Shown: positions 25,501-33,207 of the stretch, piece by piece | How positions within the stretch are numbered: the first letter of the stretch is position 1 | Layout of the letters: each line of letters begins with the position of its first letter | Source: Chimonanthus salicifolius | Taxonomy: Eukaryota; Streptophyta; Magnoliopsida; Laurales; Calycanthaceae | Direction of reading: 5' to 3' | DNA: 64,000 bases | NCBI GenBank assembly: GCA_013350335.1 | Contig: CM023537.1 | Location: forward strand, 10,596,438 to 10,660,437 | Program-made: the position numbers and the translations under genes | Notes under the pieces: model-generated | The model's database searches: none | Seen by the model: the letters and a program-made list of their open reading frames with translations, nothing else | Told to the model about the DNA's origin: nothing

Positions 25501-28500
25501 ATTTCATAGTGGAATTTCATCAAAGAGGTCTCTTTCAAAGGAGTTAGGGGCAACCTTTCTTGGTGCCTAAGAAGGATGACGATTTAGTTCTTTCAGACTT
25601 TAGGCCTATCAATCTTCTTGGAAGTCCCTACAAGGTTCTGTCCAAGGTACTTGCAAATAGACTCAAGCACTTCCTTCCTACGCTAATCTCCCCGTCTCAA
25701 TCAGCTGTTGTTTGAGGGTTGTCAAATTATGGATGCAATAATTTATGTGCATGAGTGTATTGATTCCCACATAAGTCTCACCGGAAAAGAATAATTTGCA
25801 AGCTTGATTTGGAAAAGGCTTATGATATGGTGGATTAGCACTTCCTGCATGGGATTAAGCCGAAAATGGTGCTTATGGATCAACGAGTGTGTTTCTTCTG
25901 CTCACTATTCCATCCTCATTAACGAATCTTCTAGAGGTTTCTTCAAGAGTTCCAGGGGTATTCGACAAGGTGACCCCCTTTCTCCAGCTATTTTTATCAT
26001 GGTGGCAGAGTTCTTGAGCCTTCTCCTGACCAAAGCTGTTGATTTCTCTCTTATTCATGGTTTCAGAATTGGAGAATCTCCACTACAGGTCCATTTACAG
26101 TTTGTGGATGACAGCCATCATCTTTTGTGAGCCGGAGAGTCTACTACGACTCTTTGATCTTTGCTCAAATGGTTTGAGTTGTCTTCCTCCATCCACATCA
26201 ACTATCAAAAGAGTGAAATCTGCGGCATCAATGTGGACGACAATGAACTTGGATTATTCTCAGAGATTTTGGGATGTGTATCTTCTTCTCTCCCCTCCAC
26301 TTATTTAGGGCTTCCTATTTGCATTGGTTCCCCTGGGTATTCGCAATGGGAGTCCATCATTCATAAATTCAGCAAGCGGCTTGCTTCTTGGAAAGGAAAG
26401 TATTTGTCCTTCGTTGGCATAATCACTCTCTTAAGGTGGTCCTCTCTGCACTACCAATCTACTTCCTATTAGCATTTAGATGCCCAAGTGAAGTTGTACA
26501 GTCTTTGGAAAGGAACACGAGGAATTTCCTTTGGGGCGATCAAGAGGATAGAAGAAAATACCACTTGATCAGTTGGGAGCAAGTTTGCCTTCCAATTAGT
26601 GATGGAGGACTTGGAGTGAGGCCTATCAAGGAAGTTAATGTTGTCATTCTCTCAAAGTGGCTTTGGAGACTTGGTACTGAGGGTGATTTTCCTTGGAAAA
26701 CGATCCTAACTCAGAAATACAAAGTGGGAAATTAGACACGGGAGATCAATCCTTTCCCCCGTAGAGCATCCGGTATGTGGAGAGCTATCACATGTTGTGT
26801 TGAGAAATTTAAAAAGGGATCAGATTTAAGGTGGGATGTAGTAATAGAGTTAAGTTTTGGACAGAGCCTCGGTATGACAGTACCAGTTTAGCATCCCGGT
26901 TTCCTTCCATTTACCGGATATCTCAGTTTCCGACAGAGGTCATTTCAGATTTCCATCCCATTTGCAATGGTCAGGTTGTGTGGAATCTTTTCATTCGGCG
27001 TAATCTTTCGGACTCAGAGATAGATGACTTTTCAACTCTTCTACATAGCCTTTCTTCCTACCGGATTCGAATATCTACCGATGACAGCCTCGTTTGGTGG
27101 CCGAACCCAACTGGTTGCTTCTTTGTCAAGTCTTTCTTCAAGTGGAATAACCGAATGACTACATCTGTTATTGTCAACCCAGATATTTGGACATGCAAAG
27201 CTCCTCCCCAAGCAATTTGTTTCCTTTGGACGGCTGGCATGAAAAAAATTCTGACCCAAGACAACTTGTGTAGAAAAGGAAGAATCATTGTTAGTGTTGT
27301 CCTTTGTGCCTCCAAGCCTCAGAAGAAACGAATCATCTCCTTATTCATTACCCGTTTTCCTATTCAGTGTAGATCTCAGTGCTAGAAAAGTTTGGTGTGC
27401 TTTGGGTTATGCCTTCTACTGTGGCTGAGTTATCTTATTCTTGGGACATTGTTTCAGTCTCCCCAAAATGCTCGTCTTTCTGGCGCTGGGCTTTCTTTGC
27501 CATAGTGTGGAGCTTATGGGGAGAACGAAACAATATTATCTTTAAGGATTGTGCTGATTCATCCGAAGCAGTTTCTTCTAGAGTCTTTGCCATGTGTGCA
27601 TCATGGGCCTCTTCTCTCGTGGAATTCAGGAATATTTCTATGAATGACATCTTGCCTTTTCCTTTTGTTTGTTTCCAATTGTCAAGCTTTGGCGGGTGTA
27701 TAAGGATTGTGGGCATTTTGTATCGGTGTTTTGTCTCTTTTGATTTTGTATTTGCGCCTCTGGTGCCTCTTTTTCTTCTAATATAGTAACCTTTTAAAAA
27801 AAAAAAAAAGGTAGTTCTCTTGGCTGCTCGGCATTCTCAATACAATGATGTTGACACCAAGTTTATCCAAGTCACATCATGCAAATAGTGACATGACAAA
27901 GTGGACATGATTCCTAGGAAATACTATGCATAAGGGAAATAGATAATTAATATTGATACAATTCGTAATCACAGTTGACAACATACCTGCTAATGTTTTC
28001 ATCACTGACGTGGATTTACCAAATGCATAATTCTTCAAGAAAGGGGGCAAGAGAAGATTGCATTAGAAATGGAAAATTTTCAATCAGATCCAAAGAAACA
28101 AAATTATGCCATAAAAAGAACACATCCATGTCCATTGTGAGATGTATTAACCATATCTTGTTTAATAGCTGCATACCTTGGAGGAAACACACAAAAAGTC
28201 CCACACCTCGTGCTGCTCAGCAACATTTGCTATTGACAAAAGATCCTGAAAGAAGGTAATTAGAGAAGAGTTGAACCAAACTAACATAGCATATAAGAGG
28301 AGCATAGAATGGGTAAGTAAATCATACTTGTAAGTATTTATCAAGCAAAATACATCGTTGGTGCACAAAAGAATCGTCAATACTTGATGAAAGAAATCTC
28401 TTTGGAGGCAAATGCAAATTATAGTTTGGTATATCCTTAAGATGCCTGTGCAGTCGCTCAAAGTTTCTGTATCTGGAAGCCAGAGACCCAAATCAAACAA

Positions 28501-30507
28501 ACATGTGAGAGATAATAACGAAGTAGATGCAGAAATACATCTTAAGGATTATTAAAATTCATGATTGTATGTACAAGCATAGAATTCAATGATGGGATGC
28601 TACAAACATACTTAACAAACACCATAAAATTCAGAGGAGTAGGGAGAAAAAAAAAAACCTCAAGTGAGGAACACTACCTTCTTTTCACATTCCAAATCTT
28701 GTTCTCTGCATCTCTCACAGCAATTGAATAAACAGCAAAAGATTTTGATCCAATTTTTTCAAAATATGCCCCCACAACCTGGAAAAAAAAAAAGTGGCAC
28801 CATGATACCAAGTATATAAGATGTTTAAGTTCCATATAAAGATACCATTCAGTCAGATAGGATAACATGTCAATGGAACTGTCTTGATCTCAACAGTTCG
28901 CGTGTAGTTTCTTGCAATATTATTACCAATATAAATTTTAAATCATTATACAAAATATCAAAATTGCTAAAATGGTTTTGAGACAAAGCATGATTTATGG
29001 GATGTAAAGATACATAGTTACACACTGATTGTTATAGATAGATGGTTTGAAGGAGGAGATTCAGACCTGGTCAGAAAGTTTGAAATCAAATCGTAGATGC
29101 ATTAAATAAACTTAATTGAAAGTGGTTTCCATTCAACACTTACACAAAAAGAAACTAGTAATTATTGAAAAAATTAAGGGAAAAGACACCCAAAAATTTC
29201 TCAACTGTTACCCATAGTAGAGCTTAAGATAAAGTAGCCAAACAATCCATTTTTTAATATGCGCTAAAATAGAACAAAGGCCTCCTTTTTTTCAAAAGGT
29301 AATGTGACTTGAAATCGCAGTAGCAATGATTGATCAATAAGCACATATCAACAACTAAAACTAATATTATTGCCAAAATTTTAAATGCTCATTAACAAAT
29401 GAAACCTTTGAGAGAGGAAATAAGGGGAAAGCATTTAATACATGCAAAAAACATAAAAAAATAAAATAAACAATACACAATAAACAGTATTAAAACCCAG
29501 ACTTCAAGTGTTCAAGGTGAACAAACAGTTTTTTTTTTTCAAATTACATCAGTGATGGATGCAAGAATCTAAAGAATATTGAAAAAGAAAAGAGAAGTGC
29601 TAACCCGGCATATGAGTTTGGGAGCATTTGATAATCCTTCATTATGGAATTTTAACGCAGAGGCGGATATGAGACTTCTCTCTTCTTTGCCCAAATATGG
29701 GATATGGAACTCTTTGGAACCCATTGCTTCACCTTCTGATGAATTTTTTTTATCAATATCAAGGTGGTTTTTCAGATCAGAGGTACTACTAGATCGCCTA
29801 AGGGTAGTTTTGTTGCCTTTCACAGACTGACTGGCATCATCCCATTCATCAGCAAGTTGACCTCCCTCAATAGATGGTCCCTTGTTTAAATCTTGAGACA
29901 AATGACCCTTGACATGTACCCTTCCAATTTCGTCAACAGTAGGAGACCCATGCAATTCCTGCACCTCTGACTTCGCTTCTGCTCCCAAAGAATTTCCATG
30001 CATGTGGATTAATTTTCATTCCCTCGATTTAAAACATATGGACTGCTTTCAAAGGCTAGTGTAGTTTTCTTTGGTCCTGAAGCTGCTGCTTTATAAATCT
30101 TCTCAGTTTTAGTTTTATAGTTTCTTCCTCTAGCCCACATGTTTTCAAGGTTCTCAGGTGCAAGAACTTGGGTTCTTCTCTGCTGTGCAGCATCCAGAAC
30201 CCTTGCCCAATCTGCTGAAGGTGGATGCGAGTTACGAACAGAATCTCCCTGGTACATGTGTATATGGCCAGGCTCAGAAGCACACAAATATTTCTCTCCA
30301 TGATCACTGATTTTTGTCAGTGCTCCATGACTCAGCTGATTAGAAGAGGATATTGGTTTCTTCAATTGAGTTTCCCCACTCTGATTTATTCCCACAGTGG
30401 AATGATCATGTAGATGGCTGCTGATATCATCTGGCTTATCATGGATGACCTCTCCATTGTAATCTTTAAGAGCTAGGATAATAAATTCGATTAACTCATT
30501 GATATAC
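845..30507 (-). CDS. PX / Nexin_C sorting-nexin-like gene (partial, both ends missing)
   Basis: Exons read on the minus strand: 30507-29605, 28778-28678, 28472-28328, 28245-28177, 28032-27987, 23496-23032, 1566-1431, 1037-845. All have GT donors and AG acceptors, and phases agree across the junctions that can be tested. The order matches plant PX-domain proteins of the Arabidopsis AT1G15240 type: end of PXA (YINELIEFI), a linker with LAPENLENMWARGRNYK, the PX domain (KSFAVYSIAV, RRYRNFERLHRHL, PPKRFL), a conserved linker (SVMKTLAVNVDDAMDDFV, ASGWHSDNELNSKGFPPRV), then Nexin_C (RRQVFWISKQILQL, IAQGIRWVQD, VLWPNGTFFLKL). PX domains bind phosphoinositides; the family is membrane-associated and linked to endosomal sorting. 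The N-terminal membrane/PXA exons, one expected exon between 23032 and 1566 (the VPLLNLVD...RRGW part of Nexin_C) and the last exons were not found. The two largest exons carry three one-base frameshifts near 30017, 23283 and 23145. It is probably a working gene with assembly errors, but a pseudogene cannot be excluded. Confidence 0.82.
1970..3522 (+). mobile_element. 5'-truncated LINE: RT end, zf-RVT, RNase H, poly(A)
   Basis: Plus-strand pieces in order: end of reverse transcriptase (HLVAWSKVIKPKSTGGLGIV, 2071 on), zf-RVT-like region (PRVQTFEWC, then CPLYGSIEEIIDHLFVRCPV and IVFWTIWNKRNSKIF to 2716), and RNase H (LKFNVDGASRGKPGPTWIGD at 2900-2965, IEGDSENAIK to 3129, then a decayed tail to about 3300). 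The 3' end is A-rich, with a poly(A) tract ending at 3522. Several stops and frame changes show it is dead. No target duplication was recognised. Confidence 0.85.
3770..4660 (+). mobile_element. Ty1/copia retrotransposon relic (RT and RNase H)
   Basis: The plus strand reads FNWPLNQLDIRNTFL (reverse transcriptase start, 3820-3870). Next come KFILSTIFLVF and MYSPYTTHFDIFRLLSYPKG (4082 on), NLFIHSYLDVNWAKSLDD, STTSCAFLA and, after stops, a region matching copia RNase H (FHESMKHMEVDCHF-like, about 4460-4510). This is the usual C-terminal part of a copia polyprotein. No LTRs were seen. Confidence 0.75.
5040..5260 (+). repeat. LINE C-terminal relic, second copy
   Basis: The plus strand reads KGRPLKTWIDVGKRDKMNC, then stops, then KWKSKTQNTNLDRW. 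This is the GRPxxTW tail of plant LINE proteins, clearer than the copy near 420-625. Confidence 0.45.
6565..7241 (+). repeat. 5' LTR of the nested element
   Basis: 677 bp. It lacks about 165 bp present in the other LTR between GAAGAAACTATA and CCACATCAGCATG, and differs from it at many single positions, so the insertion is not recent. Confidence 0.88.
7744..8310 (+). CDS. Pro-rich ORF inside the non-autonomous LTR element
   Basis: A 188-codon frame. Residues about 8-85 are very rich in Pro, Ser and His (PNPELTPSPPSPTPHQHD); the rest is ordinary (YPVKWNTKSMTGATSL, LPTPRVARDIRFGFRVY). It matches no family I recognise. Its first third is the segment duplicated in the LTRs. Upstream the gag-like frame is interrupted, so this may be the broken downstream part of one gag-derived frame. 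Expression is unknown. Confidence 0.4.
   Translation: MDNNVVDLTPNPELTPSPPSPTPHQHDPDPQSDIPDPSQDPCYAPVHDLVVLPTSLTSHPHHLVPPMHPSPVRPSFPSFFPKREKIKFILVEEDVSITAAGHHLYPVKWNTKSMTGATSLTVRAPQRLAPNLLERYQSLVSSEEYVVHTFLLPTPRVARDIRFGFRVYHRWWRVDPPFLLWTDDVLPG
8436..9276 (+). repeat. 3' LTR of the nested element
   Basis: 841 bp, directly after the purine tract. It includes a segment (about 8742-8900) also present inside the element at about 7805-7955 and in the 5' LTR at about 6700-6860. Confidence 0.88.
12457..12589. mobile_element. Small inverted-repeat MITE
   Basis: Ends are inverted copies of about 38 bp: GGGACACTATTTATTTAAAA and, on the other strand from the right end, GGGACACCATTGTTTTAGAA, both followed by ATACCAAAAGT. 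The target duplication was not resolved. Confidence 0.55.
13115..13270. repeat. Three tandem copies of a 53-54 bp unit
   Basis: The unit contains CTCTGCTTTTCCACTGACC, TAATGATGTCCCC and TTTCTCCTAATAC. The copies are almost identical. The array ends 12 bp before the left end of the TIR transposon at 13283. Confidence 0.92.
13283..15477. mobile_element. TIR DNA transposon carrying an internal satellite array
   Basis: The ends are inverted: left GGGCTACGTTTGGATGG, right (reverse strand) GGGTGCGTTTGGATGG, each followed by G-rich GGGTAA sequence. GTA flanks both sides (13280-13282, 15478-15480), a 3-bp target duplication. There is no transposase. Most of the interior (13900-15060) is a tandem array. 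A 3-bp duplication would fit PIF/Harbinger or CACTA, but GTA is not the usual PIF target, so the superfamily is open. Confidence 0.72.
13905..15060. repeat. Satellite-like array, about 155-bp unit, 7 copies
   Basis: The anchor CATTTTCAACGTGATGCAT (with small changes) recurs at 13911, 14053, 14209, 14449, 14604, 14761 and 14921. Spacings are 142, 156, 240 (holding an extra partial unit), 155, 157 and 160 bp. Each unit also has ACAGGGGTTACCC, GGGGTAA blocks and an AT-rich half ending in ATATAAAAATAAAATT. Confidence 0.9.
15873..16080 (-). mobile_element. tRNA-derived SINE
   Basis: On the minus strand an A-box-like TCCTAACTGGTTGC is followed by a B box GGTTCAATCTC about 45 bp later, then a body and a poly(A) tail (poly(T) at 15873-15881). 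This arrangement marks a Pol III SINE. Confidence 0.65.
16090..19340 (-). mobile_element. LINE relic interrupted by a TIR element
   Basis: Minus-strand pieces: RT end (YLGLPVEGNPKIKKLWASVV at about 19230), zf-RVT (DELWVGGSSRAFSIKSM, LPRVQTFMWCTLKGKVLSRM, 18510-18200), RNase H start (HKFNIDGVARGKSGPADIGG, 17900-17830) and, beyond the inserted element, RNase H end (GGGELIIEGDLNVIKRAKG at about 16470-16400). It has many stops and frame changes. Confidence 0.8.
16491..17731. mobile_element. TIR element nested in the LINE
   Basis: It interrupts the RNase H reading of the LINE. Left end TTGTGAAAATCGAATCG; right end on the reverse strand TTGTTAAAATCGGACGATAC. Flanks GACTAATG and TACTGATG match at 6 of 8 positions, a possible aged 8-bp duplication. 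The interior has repeated TCGTATCG/AATCG motifs near both ends and an A/G-rich centre. Open frames in the centre (for example 17085-17489) are low-complexity and not convincing genes. Confidence 0.6.
19410..22270. mobile_element. Element with inverted subterminal repeats (CACTA-like?)
   Basis: Variants of GATTTGGTGAGTTGGAA occur in plus orientation near 19515, 19616, 19735, 19850, 20170, 20233, 20350 and 20460, and in minus orientation near 21866, 22020 and 22180. About 1.3 kb without the motif lies between. Many inverted subterminal motifs are typical of CACTA elements, but I could not define the ends. It may instead be two repeat blocks. Confidence 0.4.
23032..23496 (-). CDS. Sorting-nexin gene: post-PX linker exon with two frameshifts
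   Basis: The acceptor (AG before 23496) joins in phase with the 46-nt exon: its last G plus TA gives Val, reading LAVNVDDAMDDFVRQFKG. The donor at 23031-23030 follows VRVPPE. The conserved stretch ASGWHSDNELNSKGFPPRV is clear. Two shifts in the same direction occur: near 23283 (between SLSDNDE and SVKDGAHDVG) and near 23145 (between AASEK and RDYFGRSGFDGHSP). The observed length, 465 nt, becomes phase-consistent only if two bases are restored. Both points are A runs on the coding strand. Confidence 0.85.
24530..24612 (-). repeat. tRNA-like SINE fragment
   Basis: The minus strand has GCATAGTTGGAAG and a B box GGTTCAAGTCC about 35 bp later. It lacks a convincing acceptor stem, so a SINE relic is more likely than a tRNA gene. 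The rest of 23500-24530 is intron sequence in which I see nothing specific. Confidence 0.4.
24860..27807 (+). mobile_element. LINE inserted antisense in a sorting-nexin intron
   Basis: Plus-strand order: KERDKNTKFFHAIASAHGRV near 24930 (just before RT), EDEIKNAVWDLNEDRALGPD (25150), VLSDFRPINLLG-like RT (25600), SSRGIRQGDPLSPAIFIMVA (25950), FVDD catalytic box (26100), STYLGLPICIGSPGYSQWES (26300), zf-RVT (WWPNPTGCFFVKSFFKWNN, 27100) and IVWSLWGERNNIIFKD (27510). The 3' end is ATATAGTAACCTTTT plus poly(A). AAGGTAGT occurs at 24852-24859 and 27808-27815, a possible short target duplication. No RNase H was seen. Stops are scattered throughout. Confidence 0.87.
25251..25602 (+). repeat. 121-bp tandem triplication in the LINE RT
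   Basis: AGCATGATCTT...TTTCATAGTGGAATTTCA...CCTAAGAAGGATGACG repeats three times. Copies 2 and 3 are 121 bp apart; copy 1 lacks ATTGATT, so its step is 114 bp. 121 is not a multiple of 3, so each copy shifts the frame. Confidence 0.92.
27987..28778 (-). CDS. Sorting-nexin gene: PX-domain exon cluster (four small exons)
   Basis: Four exons fit together in phase. 28778-28678 (101 nt) encodes VVGAYFEKIGSKSFAVYSIA and NKIWNVKR. 28472-28328 (145 nt) encodes RYRNFERLHRHLKDIPNYNL, the PPKRFL lipid-binding loop and DKYLQ. 28245-28177 (69 nt) encodes DLLSIANVAEQHEVWDFLCV. 28032-27987 (46 nt) encodes NYAFGKSTSVMKTLA. The RRYxNFxxLH and PPKRF motifs are the phosphoinositide-contact motifs of the PX fold. 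No frameshift is seen. The next intron (27986-23497, about 4.5 kb) contains a LINE in the opposite orientation. Confidence 0.92.
29605..30507 (-). CDS. Sorting-nexin gene: PXA-end/linker exon with one-base frameshift
   Basis: This 903-nt exon starts after an AG at 30509-30508 and ends with CGG before a GT donor at 29604. It begins by completing an Arg codon, then YINELIEFIILALKDYNGE, the end of the PXA region. The middle is a low-conservation linker containing RVLDAAQQRRTQVLAPENLE, and the end reads APKLICR, leading into the PX domain. The frame breaks near 30017: the upstream frame ends in a stop after RGNEN and the downstream frame resumes at HMHGNSLGAE. The exon length fits the splice phases only if one base is missing (904 = 1 + 3x301). 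The break lies at AAAATT, so one more A would repair it. Confidence 0.85.
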
Positions 30508-31078
30508 CTGCAAACCAGGAAAAATTATTGTTTTTAGATTTTCTAATTAAAATTTTTGAACAACAAAAAACTAAGTTACACGAGGACGGCAACATTGATT
30601 CTAACAATAAATCACTAGAACTGGTACATTGCTCACCCATTTTGCAGCCATCACTTCAATCCTTGAACCTTGCCCTCTAAAGTTCAACATGAGCTAGAAA
30701 GAGATGTGCGAAACATAACAGAATGAAAGTGTGGAGCACTCTCATTATTATCCATAAGAGTGAGCAATTACAAGTTTCTTCATGTACATATATATTGTTA
30801 ACCACTCGGAAAAAGAGAGATCTATAACTGAACAGAAATGTACAAGAGCCTCACTTTCTCAGAGCTCTCCACGAAGTATGCAAATTACATATTATTGTTC
30901 AAGGTCAGTTCATTAATGCACCTTGAAATTTCCTGGCTGGTGCAAAATCTTATTAAATAAAATGTCAAATTATAAGAGGAGAGAAGGAAGAAATATAAAA
31001 TAGTGAAGGCCTAAGTTTTTAGAGAAACTAAATGGCCAACAAACAGATATCACAACAATTAGAAAAATAAAGAAATCA

Positions 31079-31392
31079 CTACATGGAAGATAGAAACGTT
31101 CCAAGTCTAGCTAACAAATCAGCCACATCTTTAGATGACCTATATATCCTCCAAATGGAGATACAGAGGCATTGGAAGTTCTCTCTAATTTCTTCAATCA
31201 AATCAGATAGGTGAGGAGGGATAGTCAAATTCCGCAGATCACCAATTACCTGCACTAAAGGCAACAACTTAAAATTGGATAATAATCTGCACCATGGGAG
31301 AAGAGGACCTCCATCTAATTGGCATTAGAGCCACTGGCTGCTTCTGAAAAAAAAAATGAAGGATAACTGAATTCAAATCTCAATGCCCGCGC

Positions 31393-31423
<31 letters not shown>

Positions 31424-31800
31424 AACACTATGAAAGAACGAGAAAGTATTGTTAAGTGCCCGATCATTATGTTCCTTCCACGTAGACCACAAAATTGCCT
31501 AACCTACCTAAATTTCCACCAGCCTACCTAGCTGCTTCTGAGATGCCCATGTAACACCACGTAAAGCAAGAAAATTGCCCACATAGAAGATAAAAACTTA
31601 TTTAGGAAAAAGTGATTTGTGGTCTCATTTGCTCTACACCTGATTGAAGTGATGTGTTAGCATTATATAGAATCTTACTCCATACAAGAATGCACTTGGT
31701 CAGGATCTTGCTTGAAATCACTGTCCAACAAAACTCTGCCACAATTGGAAGGCAAGACTTTCACAAGACAAAACACAAGGAGGATGAGTCCCAGAACCTA
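31079..31800 (-). mobile_element. LINE relic (zf-RVT end and RNase H)
   Basis: The minus strand shows ILWSTWKEHNDRAL (about 31500-31450, the WxxWKERN block after zf-RVT) and an RNase H end VIGDLRNLTIPPHLSDLIEE ... SIWRIYRSSKDVADLLARLG (31250-31090). It interrupts the region where upstream exons of the sorting-nexin gene should lie. I see nothing specific in 30508-31078. Confidence 0.7.
31392..31425. repeat. Homopolymer block: 22 C followed by 12 A
   Basis: An uninterrupted C run (31392-31413) directly followed by an A run (31414-31425). Confidence 0.95.
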
Positions 31801-31879
31801 GGGTTTAGAGCCCTCTGAACGATTTCACATTATAAGTTCCAAAGATATCCCAAACCCAGATAGAATCCTCAGCATCACC

Positions 31880-32072
31880 ACAAATAAAAAATCGATAAAA
31901 CCCTGAGGGGTTAGCTTGATGGTCAATTCCCACCCTTGTTTGTGGGAGGTCTTGGGATCAAGCCCCCCTCAACACAAAAAGGTCCACTCCCCTTAGTTCT
32001 GTACCTGGTGTGTGCATATTGGGAGGTTTACACATGCCCCAAGGATTAGTCAGGTGGGTCTTAAAAAAAAAA
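31880..32072 (+). mobile_element. tRNA-derived SINE with poly(A)
   Basis: A box GTTAGCTTGATGGTC, B box GGGATCAAGCCCC, then a body with CTCAACACAAAAAGG and GGTGTGTGCATATTGGGAGG, shared with SINEs at 41355 and 46150, and a poly(A) end at 32061-32072. Confidence 0.72.
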
Positions 32073-32674
32073 AATCAATAAGAATAGAAAGCAATTTTAC
32101 ATACTCCTCTAACTCAAACCTCAACAAGGATTTCCAGAACAACTTTTCTTTTCGTTAAAAAAAAAAAAAAGTAAAAGAGAACTTTTATCAAAAGAAATTC
32201 ATAGAAGTACAAAAAAACTATACAAAATGGATTAAGTATACAAAACCCCACCAATAAGAGGGCTCATTCCAAGGTCATGTTTGTGCACAACATTTTCTGT
32301 GGAAATGGAAAATGCTTTCCACATTGAAATTGTTTTCCATTGTTTCGTGCAAATCTTTTCCATGGAAAATGGTTTCCCTGACTAGTCATTTTCCACAAGA
32401 AGTTTGGAAAATGAATTTCTAGAAAGAGGGGTCGGAAAGCAATTTCTACGACATGTGGATTTTAAGGTATATGAACCAACCCATGGACTAACCATAGCCC
32501 AACCGGATCCATGACCCAAGAGCCAACCCAAAAACAACTCCTGACCCAATCCATGACCCATGAGCCAATTGACTCAATCCATTACCAATCCAAGATCCAA
32601 CCAATCTAACCCTTCTCTCATGGTCAACTTAACCAAACTTATGAACTAAATGGATCCATTTTCTTCTTTTGATT

Positions 32675-32913
<239 letters not shown>

Positions 32914-33190
32914 CTTGGCTTGACATGCGTGAATCCTCTTGAAAGAGAGGGGTGCCTTCGGGAACGCGGGCACAGTTGGTGCATGGTTATTGCCAGCTCG
33001 CGCCTATGGTGTTGGGTTAAGTCATGCAACGAGTTTAACCCTTGTGTTTAGTTGCCACCTTGAGTTTGGAACCATGAACAAATTGTCGGTGATAACCTGT
33101 AGGAAGGTGAGGATGACGTTAAGTCATCATGCCCCTTATGCCTTGAGTGACACACGTGCTACAATGGTCAGGACAAAGGGTTCCACGACT
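32914..33190 (+). pseudogene. rrn16: Plastid 16S rRNA (rrn16) fragment (NUPT)
   Basis: It follows the plastid 16S sequence from CTTGACATGC through CTCTTGAAAGAGAGGGGTGC, GTTGGGTTAAGTC, CAACGAG, GAAGGTGAGGATGACGT, AAGTCATCATGCCCC and ACACGTGCTACAATGG. Many C-to-T and G-to-A changes from the plastid form (for example GCAACGAGTTTAACCC) show long residence in methylated nuclear DNA. It covers roughly E. coli positions 1000-1250 and is not a working rRNA gene. Confidence 0.93.
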
Positions 33191-33207
33191 TAAGACCTAG
33201 TTGATGG

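Noticed and set aside
32914..33190. Functional rRNA gene
   Set aside because: Only a fragment, with many transitions at universally conserved positions, fused to petD.
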